Of a DNA stretch of 59,329 nucleotides, positions 33,769 to 41,745 are shown piece after piece. This DNA comes from an uncultured Bilophila sp. (lineage in GTDB: Bacteria; Desulfobacterota; Desulfovibrionia; Desulfovibrionales; Desulfovibrionaceae). The stretch is taken from NCBI GenBank assembly GCA_902373525.1, contig CABKMN010000010.1:1-59329 (forward strand), in the 5' to 3' direction. The position numbers were made by a program, and so were the translations under genes. Under the pieces are notes generated by a model, which saw only the letters and a list, made by a program, of their open reading frames with translations, was not told the origin of the DNA and did no database searches. The stretch's first letter is position 1; each line of letters begins with the position of its first letter.

Positions 33769-34044
33769 TTACTCCTTGATATGACTGCGCTTCACGCGCT
33801 CGTGGCGTTCAAAGAACCCCTTCCGTTCCCGCATGTCGCGCAACGCCTCGCCCGCCTTGCCCAGCGGGAAGAAACACGCCATGACGTCGGGATCGGCAAG
33901 CAATTCCCCAAGGTGCTTCGGCAGCCCGCCGCAAAACACGCTGCCGTACATGAGCAGCACGGGCTGGCGGAACGTCGGCCCCAGATAGATGAGCGTTTCC
34001 GGAGCTACCGGAACGGCGGCTTTCGCCTTCTTGTCCGTGTCCAT
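33769..34044 (-). CDS. Hypothetical phage protein
   Basis: The 91-residue protein sits just before the sheath gene. It contains PETLIYLGPTFRQPVLLMYG and LPKHLGELLADPDVMACFFP, and has a basic end (RKGFFERHERVKRSHIKE). The ATG 34,044 follows GAGGAAATTGT. Similar small proteins are found at this place in related phages, but I can name no function. Confidence 0.65.
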   Translation of the reverse strand: MDTDKKAKAAVPVAPETLIYLGPTFRQPVLLMYGSVFCGGLPKHLGELLADPDVMACFFPLGKAGEALRDMRERKGFFERHERVKRSHIKE

Positions 34045-34055
34045 ACAATTTCCTC

Positions 34056-34520
34056 TTATTCCCAGCCCTTCATCTGCCAACACGACAGCATCACGGCCTG
34101 TGTAAAAGGTCTGGGTTTCATTTCGGTCTTTTCCCAAGGCAACAGCCGCCCCTGACTGTCTGGTGTGAGGATGAATCTTCCCTGCAACGGCGTCTCCCGA
34201 CAGAAGCAAAGCGCGCGGCCCGTATCCGACATGAGTCTGGCGAGGTCCTGCTCCGCGCCCTCGGCGTCGCCCGTTTCCGGGTTATAGACGCAGCAGATGA
34301 GCGCGATGGTCGCCGTTTCCATACCGCCTTCGTGGTGCCCCCCGAGAGGCACGAGAATGATGCACGGAAAAGGCTTCCGGCCCTTCTCGGGCGGGGGCAG
34401 GTCGCCGATGAACACCCGTACCGGCGTCACGGCGTCGCCGCCTTCGGCCTGTCCGACGAGGAGGACGTCCAATCCTTCCTCAAGGTATTTTTTCAAAGCA
34501 GGAAGGATACGGGTATTCAT
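34056..34520 (-). CDS. Tail completion/terminator-like protein
   Basis: This 154-residue protein has the pattern of small tail-terminator proteins placed before the sheath: a helix (ILPALKKYLEEGLDVLLVGQ), a strand pair with PPPEKGRKPFPCIILVPLGG, and ETATIALICCVYNPETGDAE, followed by ARLMSDTGRALCFCR. It might close the tail tube at the neck. It overlaps the next upstream gene by four bases. The family call is from context and shape. Confidence 0.6.
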   Translation of the reverse strand: MNTRILPALKKYLEEGLDVLLVGQAEGGDAVTPVRVFIGDLPPPEKGRKPFPCIILVPLGGHHEGGMETATIALICCVYNPETGDAEGAEQDLARLMSDTGRALCFCRETPLQGRFILTPDSQGRLLPWEKTEMKPRPFTQAVMLSCWQMKGWE

Positions 34521-35158
34521 CGTTTGCGAACCTTGCCTTTCGCGTTCAGCATGTTGCTTACGGCTCTTTCAAGAGCTTCAGTAAAAATGTGCATGGAAGT
34601 CTCCCTTGCGGCCTCTTCAACTTCAGGGGCAACGGCGTGATATTGAATGGGCGGAGCATACGCGAGATATACGTCTCGTTCTCCTTCATCAATGTGTCCA
34701 GAATTACGTCGGTACATCACACGCAACGTATCTTTTGACGTCATGGCGATGAACGGCTTGCTGCCGGTTCCGTCACTTCCTGTAGGCGTGTCAAAACTGT
34801 GGTAGGTCTTTCCGTCCTTTCGCAGCTTGTAGGAAAACCCCGGCCAGTTCCGGGATTGCATCCCCGGTTTTGCCGTCTGGACACGCGGAGAGAGCTCGTA
34901 ATCGTCAAGGAAAAGACGTTTGGAAACGACACGAAACTGTCCAAGACCGGCTTGAATCTGTGCCGTTTTCACCGCACGCTTGATAAATTTATCTCCGACC
35001 GTAACCTTGTCTTGCAAAACGCCGATAACCCGTTTCCTCACCTCCGGTACGGTCACGATAAGTGCGGATGAAACAGCCTCGCTCAACAGTTTTTTACTGC
35101 CGTAGAGCCTGTCCAACGCGCGTTGGATTTCGTTCATATCGAATTGTATTTCGATCAT
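34517..35158 (-). CDS. Minor tail / tail completion protein (gpZ-like)
   Basis: The 213-residue protein is helical at first (NEIQRALDRLYGSKKLLSEA, TVPEVRKRVIGVLQDKVTVG, then FIKRAVKTAQIQAG). It has the general pattern of lambda gpZ-like or virion-morphogenesis proteins that complete the tail. The body shows KPGMQSRNWPGFSYKLRKDG. I chose ATG 35,158, with GAGG at good distance; ATG 35,164 would place GAGG one base away. The base composition is less GC-rich than that of its neighbours. Confidence 0.6.
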   Translation of the reverse strand: MIEIQFDMNEIQRALDRLYGSKKLLSEAVSSALIVTVPEVRKRVIGVLQDKVTVGDKFIKRAVKTAQIQAGLGQFRVVSKRLFLDDYELSPRVQTAKPGMQSRNWPGFSYKLRKDGKTYHSFDTPTGSDGTGSKPFIAMTSKDTLRVMYRRNSGHIDEGERDVYLAYAPPIQYHAVAPEVEEAARETSMHIFTEALERAVSNMLNAKGKVRKR

Positions 35159-35160
35159 GA

Positions 35161-35496
35161 TCATGCCTCGTTGCGGTACAGCGCAATCTTGACGACGCCG
35201 TGCTGGTCGTCGGCGTCGGCGACCGTCCAAAGGACGCCGTCGATGTCGAGTTCCTGCCTCGGTGACGGCAGCGGAATGCCGCCGTCACCGCCGGAAGGCA
35301 GGTAAAGCGTGCGGCGGACCTGATTGACGCCCCAGGTGTCCACATCATCGTCGTAATGACTTTCGGCGGGGTCCACGCCGTCATCCCAGATGCCGACGGT
35401 TTCGAGGCCGTCGACGCTCATGGCCCCGCCGAACTCGGCCGGGTTCAGAAAACCATGCCGCACATCGAAGGCGAGCGTCTCATCAAAAAGGCTCAT
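35161..35496 (-). CDS. Head-tail joining-type small protein
   Basis: The 111-residue protein has a beta-rich pattern: LAFDVRHGFLNPAEFGGAMS, RRTLYLPSGGDGGIPLPSP, then LDIDGVLWTVADADDQHGVV. This recalls neck proteins of the lambda FII/ATP-binding-sugar-transporter-like type, which have a similar size and place. ATG 35,496 has a GGGAG site and overlaps the stop of the membrane gene before it. Confidence 0.6.
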   Translation of the reverse strand: MSLFDETLAFDVRHGFLNPAEFGGAMSVDGLETVGIWDDGVDPAESHYDDDVDTWGVNQVRRTLYLPSGGDGGIPLPSPRQELDIDGVLWTVADADDQHGVVKIALYRNEA

Positions 35497-35771
35497 GTCC
35501 GCTCCCGGCATTTCAGCCGTTGTTCAAGGTCGTCCAGCCGGATTCCGTGCCCGTGCACGGTGGCTTTCTGCTCGTCGAGCACTTTCCACATCCTGCGATG
35601 GTCGCTGGAATTGTTTTCCTTGTCCGCAAAACGGCTGATGCAGCCCTCTCGGTGCATTATCAGGCCGTCGATCTTGCGGGAGACTCCCGCTCCCCACCAT
35701 GCCAGAAAGCCGAAAAGCAGGGCCAGCAGCCCGCAGACCGCCATAAGCAGCAGTTGCGTCATGTCCAACAT
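35493..35771 (-). CDS. Membrane protein with coiled-coil tail (i-spanin-like or DUF)
   Basis: The 92-residue protein has one N-terminal membrane helix (LLLMAVCGLLALLFGFLAWW), then a charged helical tail (HRRMWKVLDEQKATVHGHGI, RLDDLEQRLK). This is the layout of inner-membrane spanins or holin-associated proteins. It lies directly after the lipoprotein gene in the lysis region. I cannot name a family. Confidence 0.6.
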   Translation of the reverse strand: MLDMTQLLLMAVCGLLALLFGFLAWWGAGVSRKIDGLIMHREGCISRFADKENNSSDHRRMWKVLDEQKATVHGHGIRLDDLEQRLKCRERT

Positions 35772-35774
35772 TCG

Positions 35775-36050
35775 TCACATCCCCTCTGCGGCTTCGATCC
35801 ACAGGAACAGGTCGGCGGCTTCGGCGGCCGGAAGGTGTATCCATTCTCCGGCTCTGGAATCCCAGCATCCATCGCCACGGAGGAAACGCCACTCAGTGTT
35901 TGTCACTATCGCTCCCGGCGTCGACGGAGCCGGGGGAAACGCGCTCGTCGGCGCCGCCGTGCCGGCGCAGCCATGCAGCGCCGGCATCAGCACGCACAGC
36001 ATCGTTGCGAGCAGCGCGGCGGGCAGTGCGGAACCATTCCCATGCGGCAT
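35775..36050 (-). CDS. Lipoprotein, o-spanin candidate
   Basis: The 91-residue protein has a signal sequence and lipobox: ALPAALLATMLCVLMPALHGC, cut before Cys28. After that come Pro/Ala-rich residues and NTEWRFLRGDGCWDSRAGEW. Small outer-membrane lipoproteins of this kind near a holin/endolysin are usually Rz1-like spanins that fuse the membranes in the last lysis step. The gene overlaps another frame (35,893-36,093) for 158 bases, as Rz1 does with Rz. Confidence 0.65.
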   Translation of the reverse strand: MPHGNGSALPAALLATMLCVLMPALHGCAGTAAPTSAFPPAPSTPGAIVTNTEWRFLRGDGCWDSRAGEWIHLPAAEAADLFLWIEAAEGM

Positions 36051-36093
36051 AGAGCAGCCTCAACGCCAGAACGAGCCGGCTACCGTTGCCCAT
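35893..36093 (-). CDS. Small overlapping lysis-region protein
   Basis: The 66-residue frame begins 14 bases before the end of the holin-like gene and runs through the first half of the lipoprotein gene in another frame. It has a weakly hydrophobic helix (RLVLALRLLYAAWEWF) followed by a basic helix (RTARRAARNDAVRADAGAAW) and a charged end (RRHGGADERVSPGSVDAGSD). The helix-basic layout fits a small inner-membrane spanin partner. There is no strong ribosome site, so translational coupling to the holin gene would be needed. Confidence 0.5.
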   Translation of the reverse strand: MGNGSRLVLALRLLYAAWEWFRTARRAARNDAVRADAGAAWLRRHGGADERVSPGSVDAGSDSDKH

Positions 36094-36325
36094 CGGAGGA
36101 CATGGTCCGCTTCCGGCGTTCGAGCACCTTGCGCACGAGGCGGGGAAGCCCGGTGGCGACGGCGTACAGAACCCGGTACCAGCCGGAGCCGGACTCGGTC
36201 GGAGCCCGCATGTATTTCGAGGCCAACCAGAGCACGGCGGCCACGATAAACAGCGCGCCCCAGCCCCACACGGGCAGGTACGCCGCAAGCTGCGTCAGCA
36301 TGTCGATGATCTGATCTTCGGTCAT
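36080..36325 (-). CDS. Holin-like small membrane protein
   Basis: The 81-residue protein has a single clear membrane helix (WGWGALFIVAAVLWLASKYM) after a short helical start (EDQIIDMLTQLAAYLPV) and a basic C-terminus (LPRLVRKVLERRKRTMSS). Its position directly after the endolysin gene and its size suggest a class III-type holin or a lysis regulator. The start has an AGGAGAACGCC site. Confidence 0.6.
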   Translation of the reverse strand: MTEDQIIDMLTQLAAYLPVWGWGALFIVAAVLWLASKYMRAPTESGSGWYRVLYAVATGLPRLVRKVLERRKRTMSSDGQR

Positions 36326-36334
36326 GGCGTTCTC

Positions 36335-36940
36335 CTAGGCCCGCGTCATCCAGCCCGCGAGGAACTTGCGTTTTGAAAAGCTCCCCGCCGCGATGTCGAG
36401 GTATTTCTTGCCCTGCGCGGCGTTAAGGGCCTTCACGATGTCCTTGTCCGAGCGGTACTGGAGCACCAGCGCCAAGGCTTTGACCGTCTTGGGGCCGACG
36501 GCCCCGTCTTCCGTGAGGTCGTCGAAAAGATGCTGCTCGCTGCCGTTGCGCCGGATGTAGTTCATGGCGTTGCACACGCGCTGGAGGAGCCTGCCGGAGC
36601 CGCCCCGTCCCAGATTGACGGCCTGCTCGAACAGTTCGTTGGCCACCAGCTGAGGCCAGCGGGCGAGGCCCATCCTGTCCCACCATTCGGCGCGGTAGAA
36701 CGCGGTGACGTGCGTTTCCAGATCGGGGATGCTCGTCAGGTGACGCGAGAAGACGCCGCTCCCCTGCTTGTACGAGGGATGGGCCTTCGCGGCGTCGATG
36801 ATGTGCCAGCCGGGCCAGCTCGGGAAAAAATTCCGGGCAATGCCCGCATACGTCTCACCGCCCGCGTCACCGGATACGTCGCACCAGTCCCCCTCGAACT
36901 TCCGAACGGGCGCATAGGCCAGTTCAAATTCGGCGCTCAT
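36335..36940 (-). CDS. Endolysin, glycoside hydrolase 108 type
   Basis: The 201-residue protein fits the GH108/ZliS family of peptidoglycan hydrolases: VRKFEGDWCDVSGDAGGETY at the start with the catalytic Glu16 in KFEG, then AGIARNFFPSWPGWHIIDAA. The C-terminal half (LTEDGAVGPKTVKALALVL) has a PG-binding-3 pattern. No signal peptide is seen, so export through the holin is expected. It overlaps the upstream small gene by four bases. Confidence 0.93.
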   Translation of the reverse strand: MSAEFELAYAPVRKFEGDWCDVSGDAGGETYAGIARNFFPSWPGWHIIDAAKAHPSYKQGSGVFSRHLTSIPDLETHVTAFYRAEWWDRMGLARWPQLVANELFEQAVNLGRGGSGRLLQRVCNAMNYIRRNGSEQHLFDDLTEDGAVGPKTVKALALVLQYRSDKDIVKALNAAQGKKYLDIAAGSFSKRKFLAGWMTRA

Positions 36941-37218
36941 GCTTCGCCCCCTTCGGTTGCGTCGGGCGTGCCGTCTTCGGCGCCGCTGACGGAACCCTCA
37001 ACGTTTTCAGGAGAAGCCGTTCCCTTCCTTTCGCCCTTTCCGGAGGCGGATGCCGCCGCGTCGGCGGGAATGCCCGCATACAGCGGCGTGGCGTAGCCCA
37101 TGCGGATGAGCGCGTCGGCCTTGTCCGCGTCCAGAGTGACCGCTTCTCCGGGGAGGAGCAGGTTCTCGCCGTCATCAAGCGTGACGCTCAGGCGCACGTC
37201 TTTCGTTTGCGCGCCCAT
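36937..37218 (-). CDS. Small phage protein, DUF7210-like
   Basis: The 93-residue protein has a compact N-terminal part (VRLSVTLDDGENLLLPGEAV, then DADKADALIRMGYATPL), seen in many small proteins that lie after capsid genes. The second half is low-complexity and acidic (SVSGAEDGTPDATEGGEA). ATG 37,218 overlaps the capsid stop by one base. Role unknown; a head-completion part is possible. Confidence 0.65.
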   Translation of the reverse strand: MGAQTKDVRLSVTLDDGENLLLPGEAVTLDADKADALIRMGYATPLYAGIPADAAASASGKGERKGTASPENVEGSVSGAEDGTPDATEGGEA

Positions 37219-38234
37219 TACGCCACCGCCTTGACCAGCACGGTCGCGCCGGGCTGCTTGGGCCACGGCAGGGGGCGGGATTCGGCGATGGTGAAGATGC
37301 CGGAGGGGTCGTCTTGCCTGAACTGCTTGGCGAAGATTTCGACGGGCCCGGAACAATCCACGTCCATCGGCTGGCCGAACTCCATGACGTTCTGAGCGTC
37401 GCCGGCAGCCAACAGCGCATATTCGGGATCGAGGTAGTGCTTCACCGCGCCGTTGATGTCCTTGTAGGTGCCGGTCACCAGCCAGACGCGCAGGCCGTTC
37501 CACATCCCCTTGAACTTGCTCTGGATGGTCGGGGAGAGCTGGCCGATGTTGATGTTGTTGCGGTCGAGGTCGTCGCGCACGTCCTTATGTTTGCGAAAGG
37601 CGGCGTAGGCTTTGCGGCCCAGATAGAGGTCCGTCGCGCCGAGGTTGGTTTCCTCCTGGATCATTTCGTCATAGACCTGGAGGGAATCCTGAAGATCGGA
37701 AGCGTCGTTGCTCCACTGCGCCGTCCCGGTCAGGACGACGGTGTGCGCGGACGGACGCTTGAAATCGACGGTGAAGGTCTTGACGAGCTGCCCTTCGACG
37801 GAATCGAAGAGGTCGATCTTGCCGTGGACGATGGCCTGCGCGCACATGATCTCGACCATCGCGTCGATGTCGGCGCGGTGATCGTCCATGTCCTCGGCGA
37901 TGGCGCGCTCCACGGGATTGACGTTGAGGTCGTAGGGCGTCTGCCCCGCGCCGTGCTTGAGGAGGTCGGCGGCCTTGAACAGCCGCTTGGGGCGGAAGCG
38001 CGGAGCCTTGACGGCAAAGGCGGACAGCTCGCGTCCGTCGCGCATGGTGCCGCCGGCGGCGTTGGTGACGGAAGGCAGCATGGATACGCCGCGGGAGTAC
38101 ACGTGCAGCTCGAACAGCTCGGTGGCCCTCGGGGCCTGCCGGCGGAACATGTTGCCGAAGATATCGTGCCGGACCGGACGCTTGTTGATGACGCCGGTCA
38201 GGACGCGGGAATCGAAGTAATCGATGTCGGCCAT
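37218..38234 (-). CDS. Major capsid protein (phage capsid E family)
   Basis: The 338-residue protein is a lambda gpE-type major capsid protein. It contains FDSRVLTGVINKRPVRHDIF at the start, RRQAPRATELFELHVYSRGV, VERAIAEDMDDHRADIDAMV, WSNDASDLQDSLQVYDEMI, and NGLRVWLVTGTYKDINGAVK towards the end. It follows the decoration protein gene by eleven bases and has an AAAGGAG site. It forms the shell of the lambda-like head. Confidence 0.93.
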   Translation of the reverse strand: MADIDYFDSRVLTGVINKRPVRHDIFGNMFRRQAPRATELFELHVYSRGVSMLPSVTNAAGGTMRDGRELSAFAVKAPRFRPKRLFKAADLLKHGAGQTPYDLNVNPVERAIAEDMDDHRADIDAMVEIMCAQAIVHGKIDLFDSVEGQLVKTFTVDFKRPSAHTVVLTGTAQWSNDASDLQDSLQVYDEMIQEETNLGATDLYLGRKAYAAFRKHKDVRDDLDRNNINIGQLSPTIQSKFKGMWNGLRVWLVTGTYKDINGAVKHYLDPEYALLAAGDAQNVMEFGQPMDVDCSGPVEIFAKQFRQDDPSGIFTIAESRPLPWPKQPGATVLVKAVA

Positions 38235-38245
38235 GAAAAACTCCT

Positions 38246-38644
38246 TTAGGCTTCGACGGCGAAGACGCCGGACTTGCGAAGTTCGATGAGGGCCGCCTGC
38301 TGATCGGCGGCGGATACGTCGTCATCCCAGACGAGCGCGGAGGCGACGACGGCGGCATGGACGTAGACGAGCGCGTAGGCGTCGCCCTCGGCGGGAATGA
38401 CCACGTCCTCGGCCAGCACGCCGAGTATGGCGACGGTTTCGCCCTCTCCGGCCTTGGCGTAGGCTCCGGTCGTCGTGGTGGCCGTCGTCGCGCCCGACTC
38501 CGTTTTGCTTACGGTCTTGGCGGCGATGACGGTTCCGGCGAGCAGCGTCTGGGCGGCGCCCGTGCTCGACAGGATGACGCGCTGCGTGATGACGGGATGA
38601 TCCTTCAAAAAGACGGTGCGCTTGTACGATACGATTTCCTGCAT
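38246..38644 (-). CDS. Head decoration protein D
   Basis: The 132-residue protein resembles lambda gpD, which trims and steadies the capsid after expansion. Features are QRVILSSTGAAQTLLAGTVI, GEGETVAILGVLAEDVVIPA and VVASALVWDDDVSAADQQAA. Its position between protease/scaffold and capsid genes is the lambda order. Confidence 0.9.
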   Translation of the reverse strand: MQEIVSYKRTVFLKDHPVITQRVILSSTGAAQTLLAGTVIAAKTVSKTESGATTATTTTGAYAKAGEGETVAILGVLAEDVVIPAEGDAYALVYVHAAVVASALVWDDDVSAADQQAALIELRKSGVFAVEA

Positions 38645-38653
38645 GTTCGGCTC

Positions 38654-39070
38654 CTAGAGAGAGGCGATGCGGTCGATGGCTGCGGCCATGTCGTTCCCCT
38701 TGAGTTCCGTTCCGGTATTGAGGGCGGCGGGGGTTGCAGACACGAGATGGGCAAGGATGGCCTGCTGCGCCTGCGTTCCGGCGGGGGCCTTGGGCTTGCT
38801 CAGGGCGGACAGTGCCTCAAGCTGCGCCGGGGTAACGCCGGCGGCGGCAAGAGCCTCGACTTTCTGCGCGGCTTCGGCTCCGGCAACGGCGATGACCAGC
38901 GACATGCGGTCGGCAAGGGCAGTCTGGAGGTCCTGCTGCCGTTCCGCAGCGGCCGCTTCGACTGCGCTGGCGGCTGCGGCACGCGCTTCCTCCGCCCCCA
39001 GTTGCTTGGCGGCGGTTTCGATCTGCGCGAGCAGCTCGGGATGTTTGGACGCCAGTTCGGCACGATCCAT
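38654..39070 (-). CDS. Nested scaffold protein (internal start in the S49 protease gene)
   Basis: Inside the protease gene and in frame lies ATG 39,070, with a perfect AAAGGAG site seven bases before. The 138-residue product (MDRAELASKHPELLAQIETA, then a long Ala/Glu/Gln-rich helix) fits a capsid scaffold like lambda Nu3, which is made from an internal start of gene C. The strong ribosome site in mid-gene is direct evidence; the scaffold role is by analogy. Confidence 0.75.
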   Translation of the reverse strand: MDRAELASKHPELLAQIETAAKQLGAEEARAAAASAVEAAAAERQQDLQTALADRMSLVIAVAGAEAAQKVEALAAAGVTPAQLEALSALSKPKAPAGTQAQQAILAHLVSATPAALNTGTELKGNDMAAAIDRIASL

Positions 39071-39907
39071 GATGTTCTCCTTTTTGCTGTTGATGAGCGC
39101 GATGAGCGCGTCCATGTCGGGCACGATGCCCGTAACAAGCCCCAGCTCACGGGCCTGAGAAGCCAAAAAAACCTGCCCGTCGCCCCATGCTTCCGGCGAT
39201 GCGGCATCAACCGGCATGCGCGCGGCGACGTCGGCCCGGAACATGCGGTGCAGCTCGTCGATGGTCTGCTGGAGGTAGGCTTTGACCTCGTCCGTCAGCG
39301 GCTCGGCATCGTTGCCGGCGGCTTTCCACTTTCCGCCGGTCAGATGGGTGACGCTGACGCCGAACCTTTCGAGATAGCCGGACCAGTCGTAGTGCCGGGA
39401 GATGACGCCGATGCTGCCGACGGTGGCGGAGGCAGGCGCGTACACCCGCCCGGTAGCCGAGGCGAGGTAGTAGGCTGCGGACGCACACAGGCCGTCGGCG
39501 TAGGCGTAGACAGGCTTGGCGGTTTGCGAGGCCAGCCACGACGCCAGCTCGGGCACGCCGGAGGCCACGCCGCCGGGCGAGCAAAAACTCAGGAGCAGGG
39601 CCGAAACGCCGCCGTCCCGCATGGCGAGCATCACGGCGGCCTTGATGGTGTCATGCCCGGTGAGGCCCCACTCGGGTTCACCGTAACGGTAGATGATTCC
39701 GGAAATACTGATGACCGCCACGCCGTCCCGCACGGTGTAGAGGAGGGGGCCGTCGCCTTGAGAGGCGGAGGCGACGGCCCGGGGCGCGGTGTCCTTGCCG
39801 TTTGGGGAGGAGGCAAGCATGGCGTCGAGCGACGACAACGCCTCGGGCGTTATGGCCCAAGTGCGCTCCGTCATCAGCTCGGCAACATTCGGATGAAAAT
39901 CAGGCAT
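38654..39907 (-). CDS. Head maturation protease, S49/SppA-like, with scaffold domain
   Basis: The 417-residue protein has an S49 peptidase domain (about residues 45-270): AVISISGIIYRYGEPEWGL, LLLSFCSPGGVASGVPELAS, then YADGLCASAAYYLASATGRV with the catalytic Ser, and SATVGSIGVISRHYDWSGYL. After about residue 280 it is a helical scaffold segment that is also made separately. ATG 39,907 (MPDFHPNVAEL) is chosen; the frame above overlaps the portal end. It would cleave scaffold and portal during head maturation. Confidence 0.92.
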   Translation of the reverse strand: MPDFHPNVAELMTERTWAITPEALSSLDAMLASSPNGKDTAPRAVASASQGDGPLLYTVRDGVAVISISGIIYRYGEPEWGLTGHDTIKAAVMLAMRDGGVSALLLSFCSPGGVASGVPELASWLASQTAKPVYAYADGLCASAAYYLASATGRVYAPASATVGSIGVISRHYDWSGYLERFGVSVTHLTGGKWKAAGNDAEPLTDEVKAYLQQTIDELHRMFRADVAARMPVDAASPEAWGDGQVFLASQARELGLVTGIVPDMDALIALINSKKENIMDRAELASKHPELLAQIETAAKQLGAEEARAAAASAVEAAAAERQQDLQTALADRMSLVIAVAGAEAAQKVEALAAAGVTPAQLEALSALSKPKAPAGTQAQQAILAHLVSATPAALNTGTELKGNDMAAAIDRIASL

Positions 39908-39908
39908 C

Positions 39909-41417
39909 TCACTGCACCTTGGTTTCTGTGTCCGCAAACAGGGCGGCTTCGCGGCGACGCTGCTTGACCACGCTGTCCAGATCGCGCCCGCGTTCGGCAA
40001 GGGCTTCGCGGCGGGTCTTGAGGCCGTATTCGATTTCCTTGCACACGGCGTTGACCTCCTTCACGGGGTCAACGTAGCCGCGGGCCGGGCCGATCCAGAG
40101 GGCTGCGGAATAGAGTTGCGGGGCATCGTAAAAATCGGGGGCGGAGGCCGGGAACTTCAGCTTGCCGCGCAGCCACGCCTCTTCGATGACCATGCGGAAA
40201 ACCGGACGGCAGTAGTGGGTGACCAGCCACTGGCGGTAGATGGTGAAGACCTTCCACGCTTCGAGCATGGCGGCGCGGGCGGATGAGTAGTTGGTCTGGG
40301 AAAAATCCTTGGCGATAACCTCGTAGGGCATGTCCACGGAGGCCGCCATGCTGCGGAGCACGAAACGGCAGAACTGCTCGAAGTTCGGGGAGGGGCTGGT
40401 GGTTTCGAGCATGTGCGGCTTTTCGTTGGCGTTGCCGTACATGATGGTTCCCGGCTCGACGGTCTGGTAGTAGCGGGGATTTTGCGGCTCGCTCCTCCGG
40501 GAGCGGACGTAGTCGGGCAGCATGTTGTTGCCCTCGTCCAGCTCCACGAACATGGACAGGCTCGAGGTGATGACCTGCGACAGCAGCTCATTGTCGAGGG
40601 AGTCGGCAAGGTGGCGGAACAGATTCATGCCCGGCGCAAGCACGGGAACGCCGCGTTCCTGCTCCTCGTCCAGATGCCGGAAAAGGTGGAACACGCCGGG
40701 ACGGTGCCCGATGCGGGCGGGAATGCGGGTGAAATCGTGTGAGGTCAGGCTGGACGGCGCAACGCAGCTTCCGAGAGAGGACGGGGCCGGAGTGGCGATC
40801 CAGTAGGCCGTGGGTATACCTGCCGCATCGTACTCGACCCCGTCCCGCACGGAGGAAGACAGGCGCATGTCCGACGGCGTCATGAGCCGCGTCGGCTGGA
40901 TGGCCTGAATGGCAAGGGAAAGCGGGCGCAGAGGTTCGTTGACCATGACCGGGATGTGCAGCAGCTCTCCATGCCGGAGCATGGACCGGAGGCCGAGGTA
41001 CTGCAAATCCCCGAAGTGCATCATGCCGCGGACATCCGCCGTCGGCGTCCACTCTTCCCAGACGCGCTCGATAGCGTCCTGCAGCTCCAGCGCATCAGCC
41101 TCGGAGATGCCGAGGCGTTCCCAGTCCAATTCGGACTGCGGCCGGAGGCCCTGCCCCACCGCGTTGGTGGCGATGGCGTTGACGGCGCTGGAGGCCGCCC
41201 AGTCGTTGGCCGTGAGATCGGCGGAACGGCTCTGGATGAGCGCACGCTCCTGCGCCGAGCTTTCGACGCTGCCGATGACCGGCACACGGTAGCCGGACAT
41301 GCCGCCGCGAAACGAACCGGCGTTCCGGGACGGGCGCAGGGAGGGGCTTGCCGTGTTCACGGGAGCCACCGCCCGCGCACCGCCGGACGTGACCTTGAAC
41401 CTGCTCAGGAGGCTCAT
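39909..41417 (-). CDS. Portal protein, lambda family
   Basis: The 502-residue protein is a lambda gpB-type portal. Recognisable are YRVPVIGSVESSAQERALIQ, RSADLTANDWAASSAVNAIA, YDAAGIPTAYWIATP, RIGHRPGVFHLFRHLDEEQE, and SMAASVDMPYEVIAKDFSQT, then NYSSARAAMLEAW. It forms the dodecameric DNA gate at the head vertex. It starts four bases within the end of the gpW/DUF6148-like gene. Confidence 0.95.
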   Translation of the reverse strand: MSLLSRFKVTSGGARAVAPVNTASPSLRPSRNAGSFRGGMSGYRVPVIGSVESSAQERALIQSRSADLTANDWAASSAVNAIATNAVGQGLRPQSELDWERLGISEADALELQDAIERVWEEWTPTADVRGMMHFGDLQYLGLRSMLRHGELLHIPVMVNEPLRPLSLAIQAIQPTRLMTPSDMRLSSSVRDGVEYDAAGIPTAYWIATPAPSSLGSCVAPSSLTSHDFTRIPARIGHRPGVFHLFRHLDEEQERGVPVLAPGMNLFRHLADSLDNELLSQVITSSLSMFVELDEGNNMLPDYVRSRRSEPQNPRYYQTVEPGTIMYGNANEKPHMLETTSPSPNFEQFCRFVLRSMAASVDMPYEVIAKDFSQTNYSSARAAMLEAWKVFTIYRQWLVTHYCRPVFRMVIEEAWLRGKLKFPASAPDFYDAPQLYSAALWIGPARGYVDPVKEVNAVCKEIEYGLKTRREALAERGRDLDSVVKQRRREAALFADTETKVQ

Positions 41418-41659
41418 CGGATGACCACCCCCTGAACGCGCACGGGGCCGCGTTCGCCGCCTTCAAGCGTGCCGACGATGTCGGAGAAAAACGCGATCTC
41501 GCGGTTGATCTCGTCAAGGTCGTAGCGGGTGAGGCTGCGCGTGCCGATGGAATAGCTCTTGCCGACGGCGGCGTAACGCTTGGCGGTCTTCCAGACGCGC
41601 AATTCTTCCTGCGCCTCGGCAAGGGTGTATCCCCGATAGGTTCGTGTGCGGGCATTCAT
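41414..41659 (-). CDS. gpW/DUF6148-like head-tail joining protein
   Basis: The 81-residue protein shows YTLAEAQEELRVWKTAKRYA, then GKSYSIGTRSLTRYDLDEIN, which is the DUF6148/gpW-type pattern of small proteins found between terminase and portal. Here the terminase is 7.5 kb away, so the accessory island has been put in just upstream of this gene. Its start has GAGGCT. Confidence 0.82.
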   Translation of the reverse strand: MNARTRTYRGYTLAEAQEELRVWKTAKRYAAVGKSYSIGTRSLTRYDLDEINREIAFFSDIVGTLEGGERGPVRVQGVVIR

Positions 41660-41693
41660 AGCCTCGCAATCTAGCAGCTCTCAATTGCGAAGT

Positions 41694-41727
41694 CGTGGAG
41701 CTCGTGGGGCTCGTGGAGCTCGTGGAG
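41694..41727. repeat. 9-bp tandem repeat before brnT
   Basis: The unit CGTGGAGCT is present nearly four times in a row (one base change in the second copy). It lies between the divergent gpW-like and brnT genes, 54 bases before brnT. It could be a BrnA-binding operator or a slippage-prone spacer. Confidence 0.75.
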
Positions 41728-41745
41728 AAAAAAAGTGGAAAAAAA

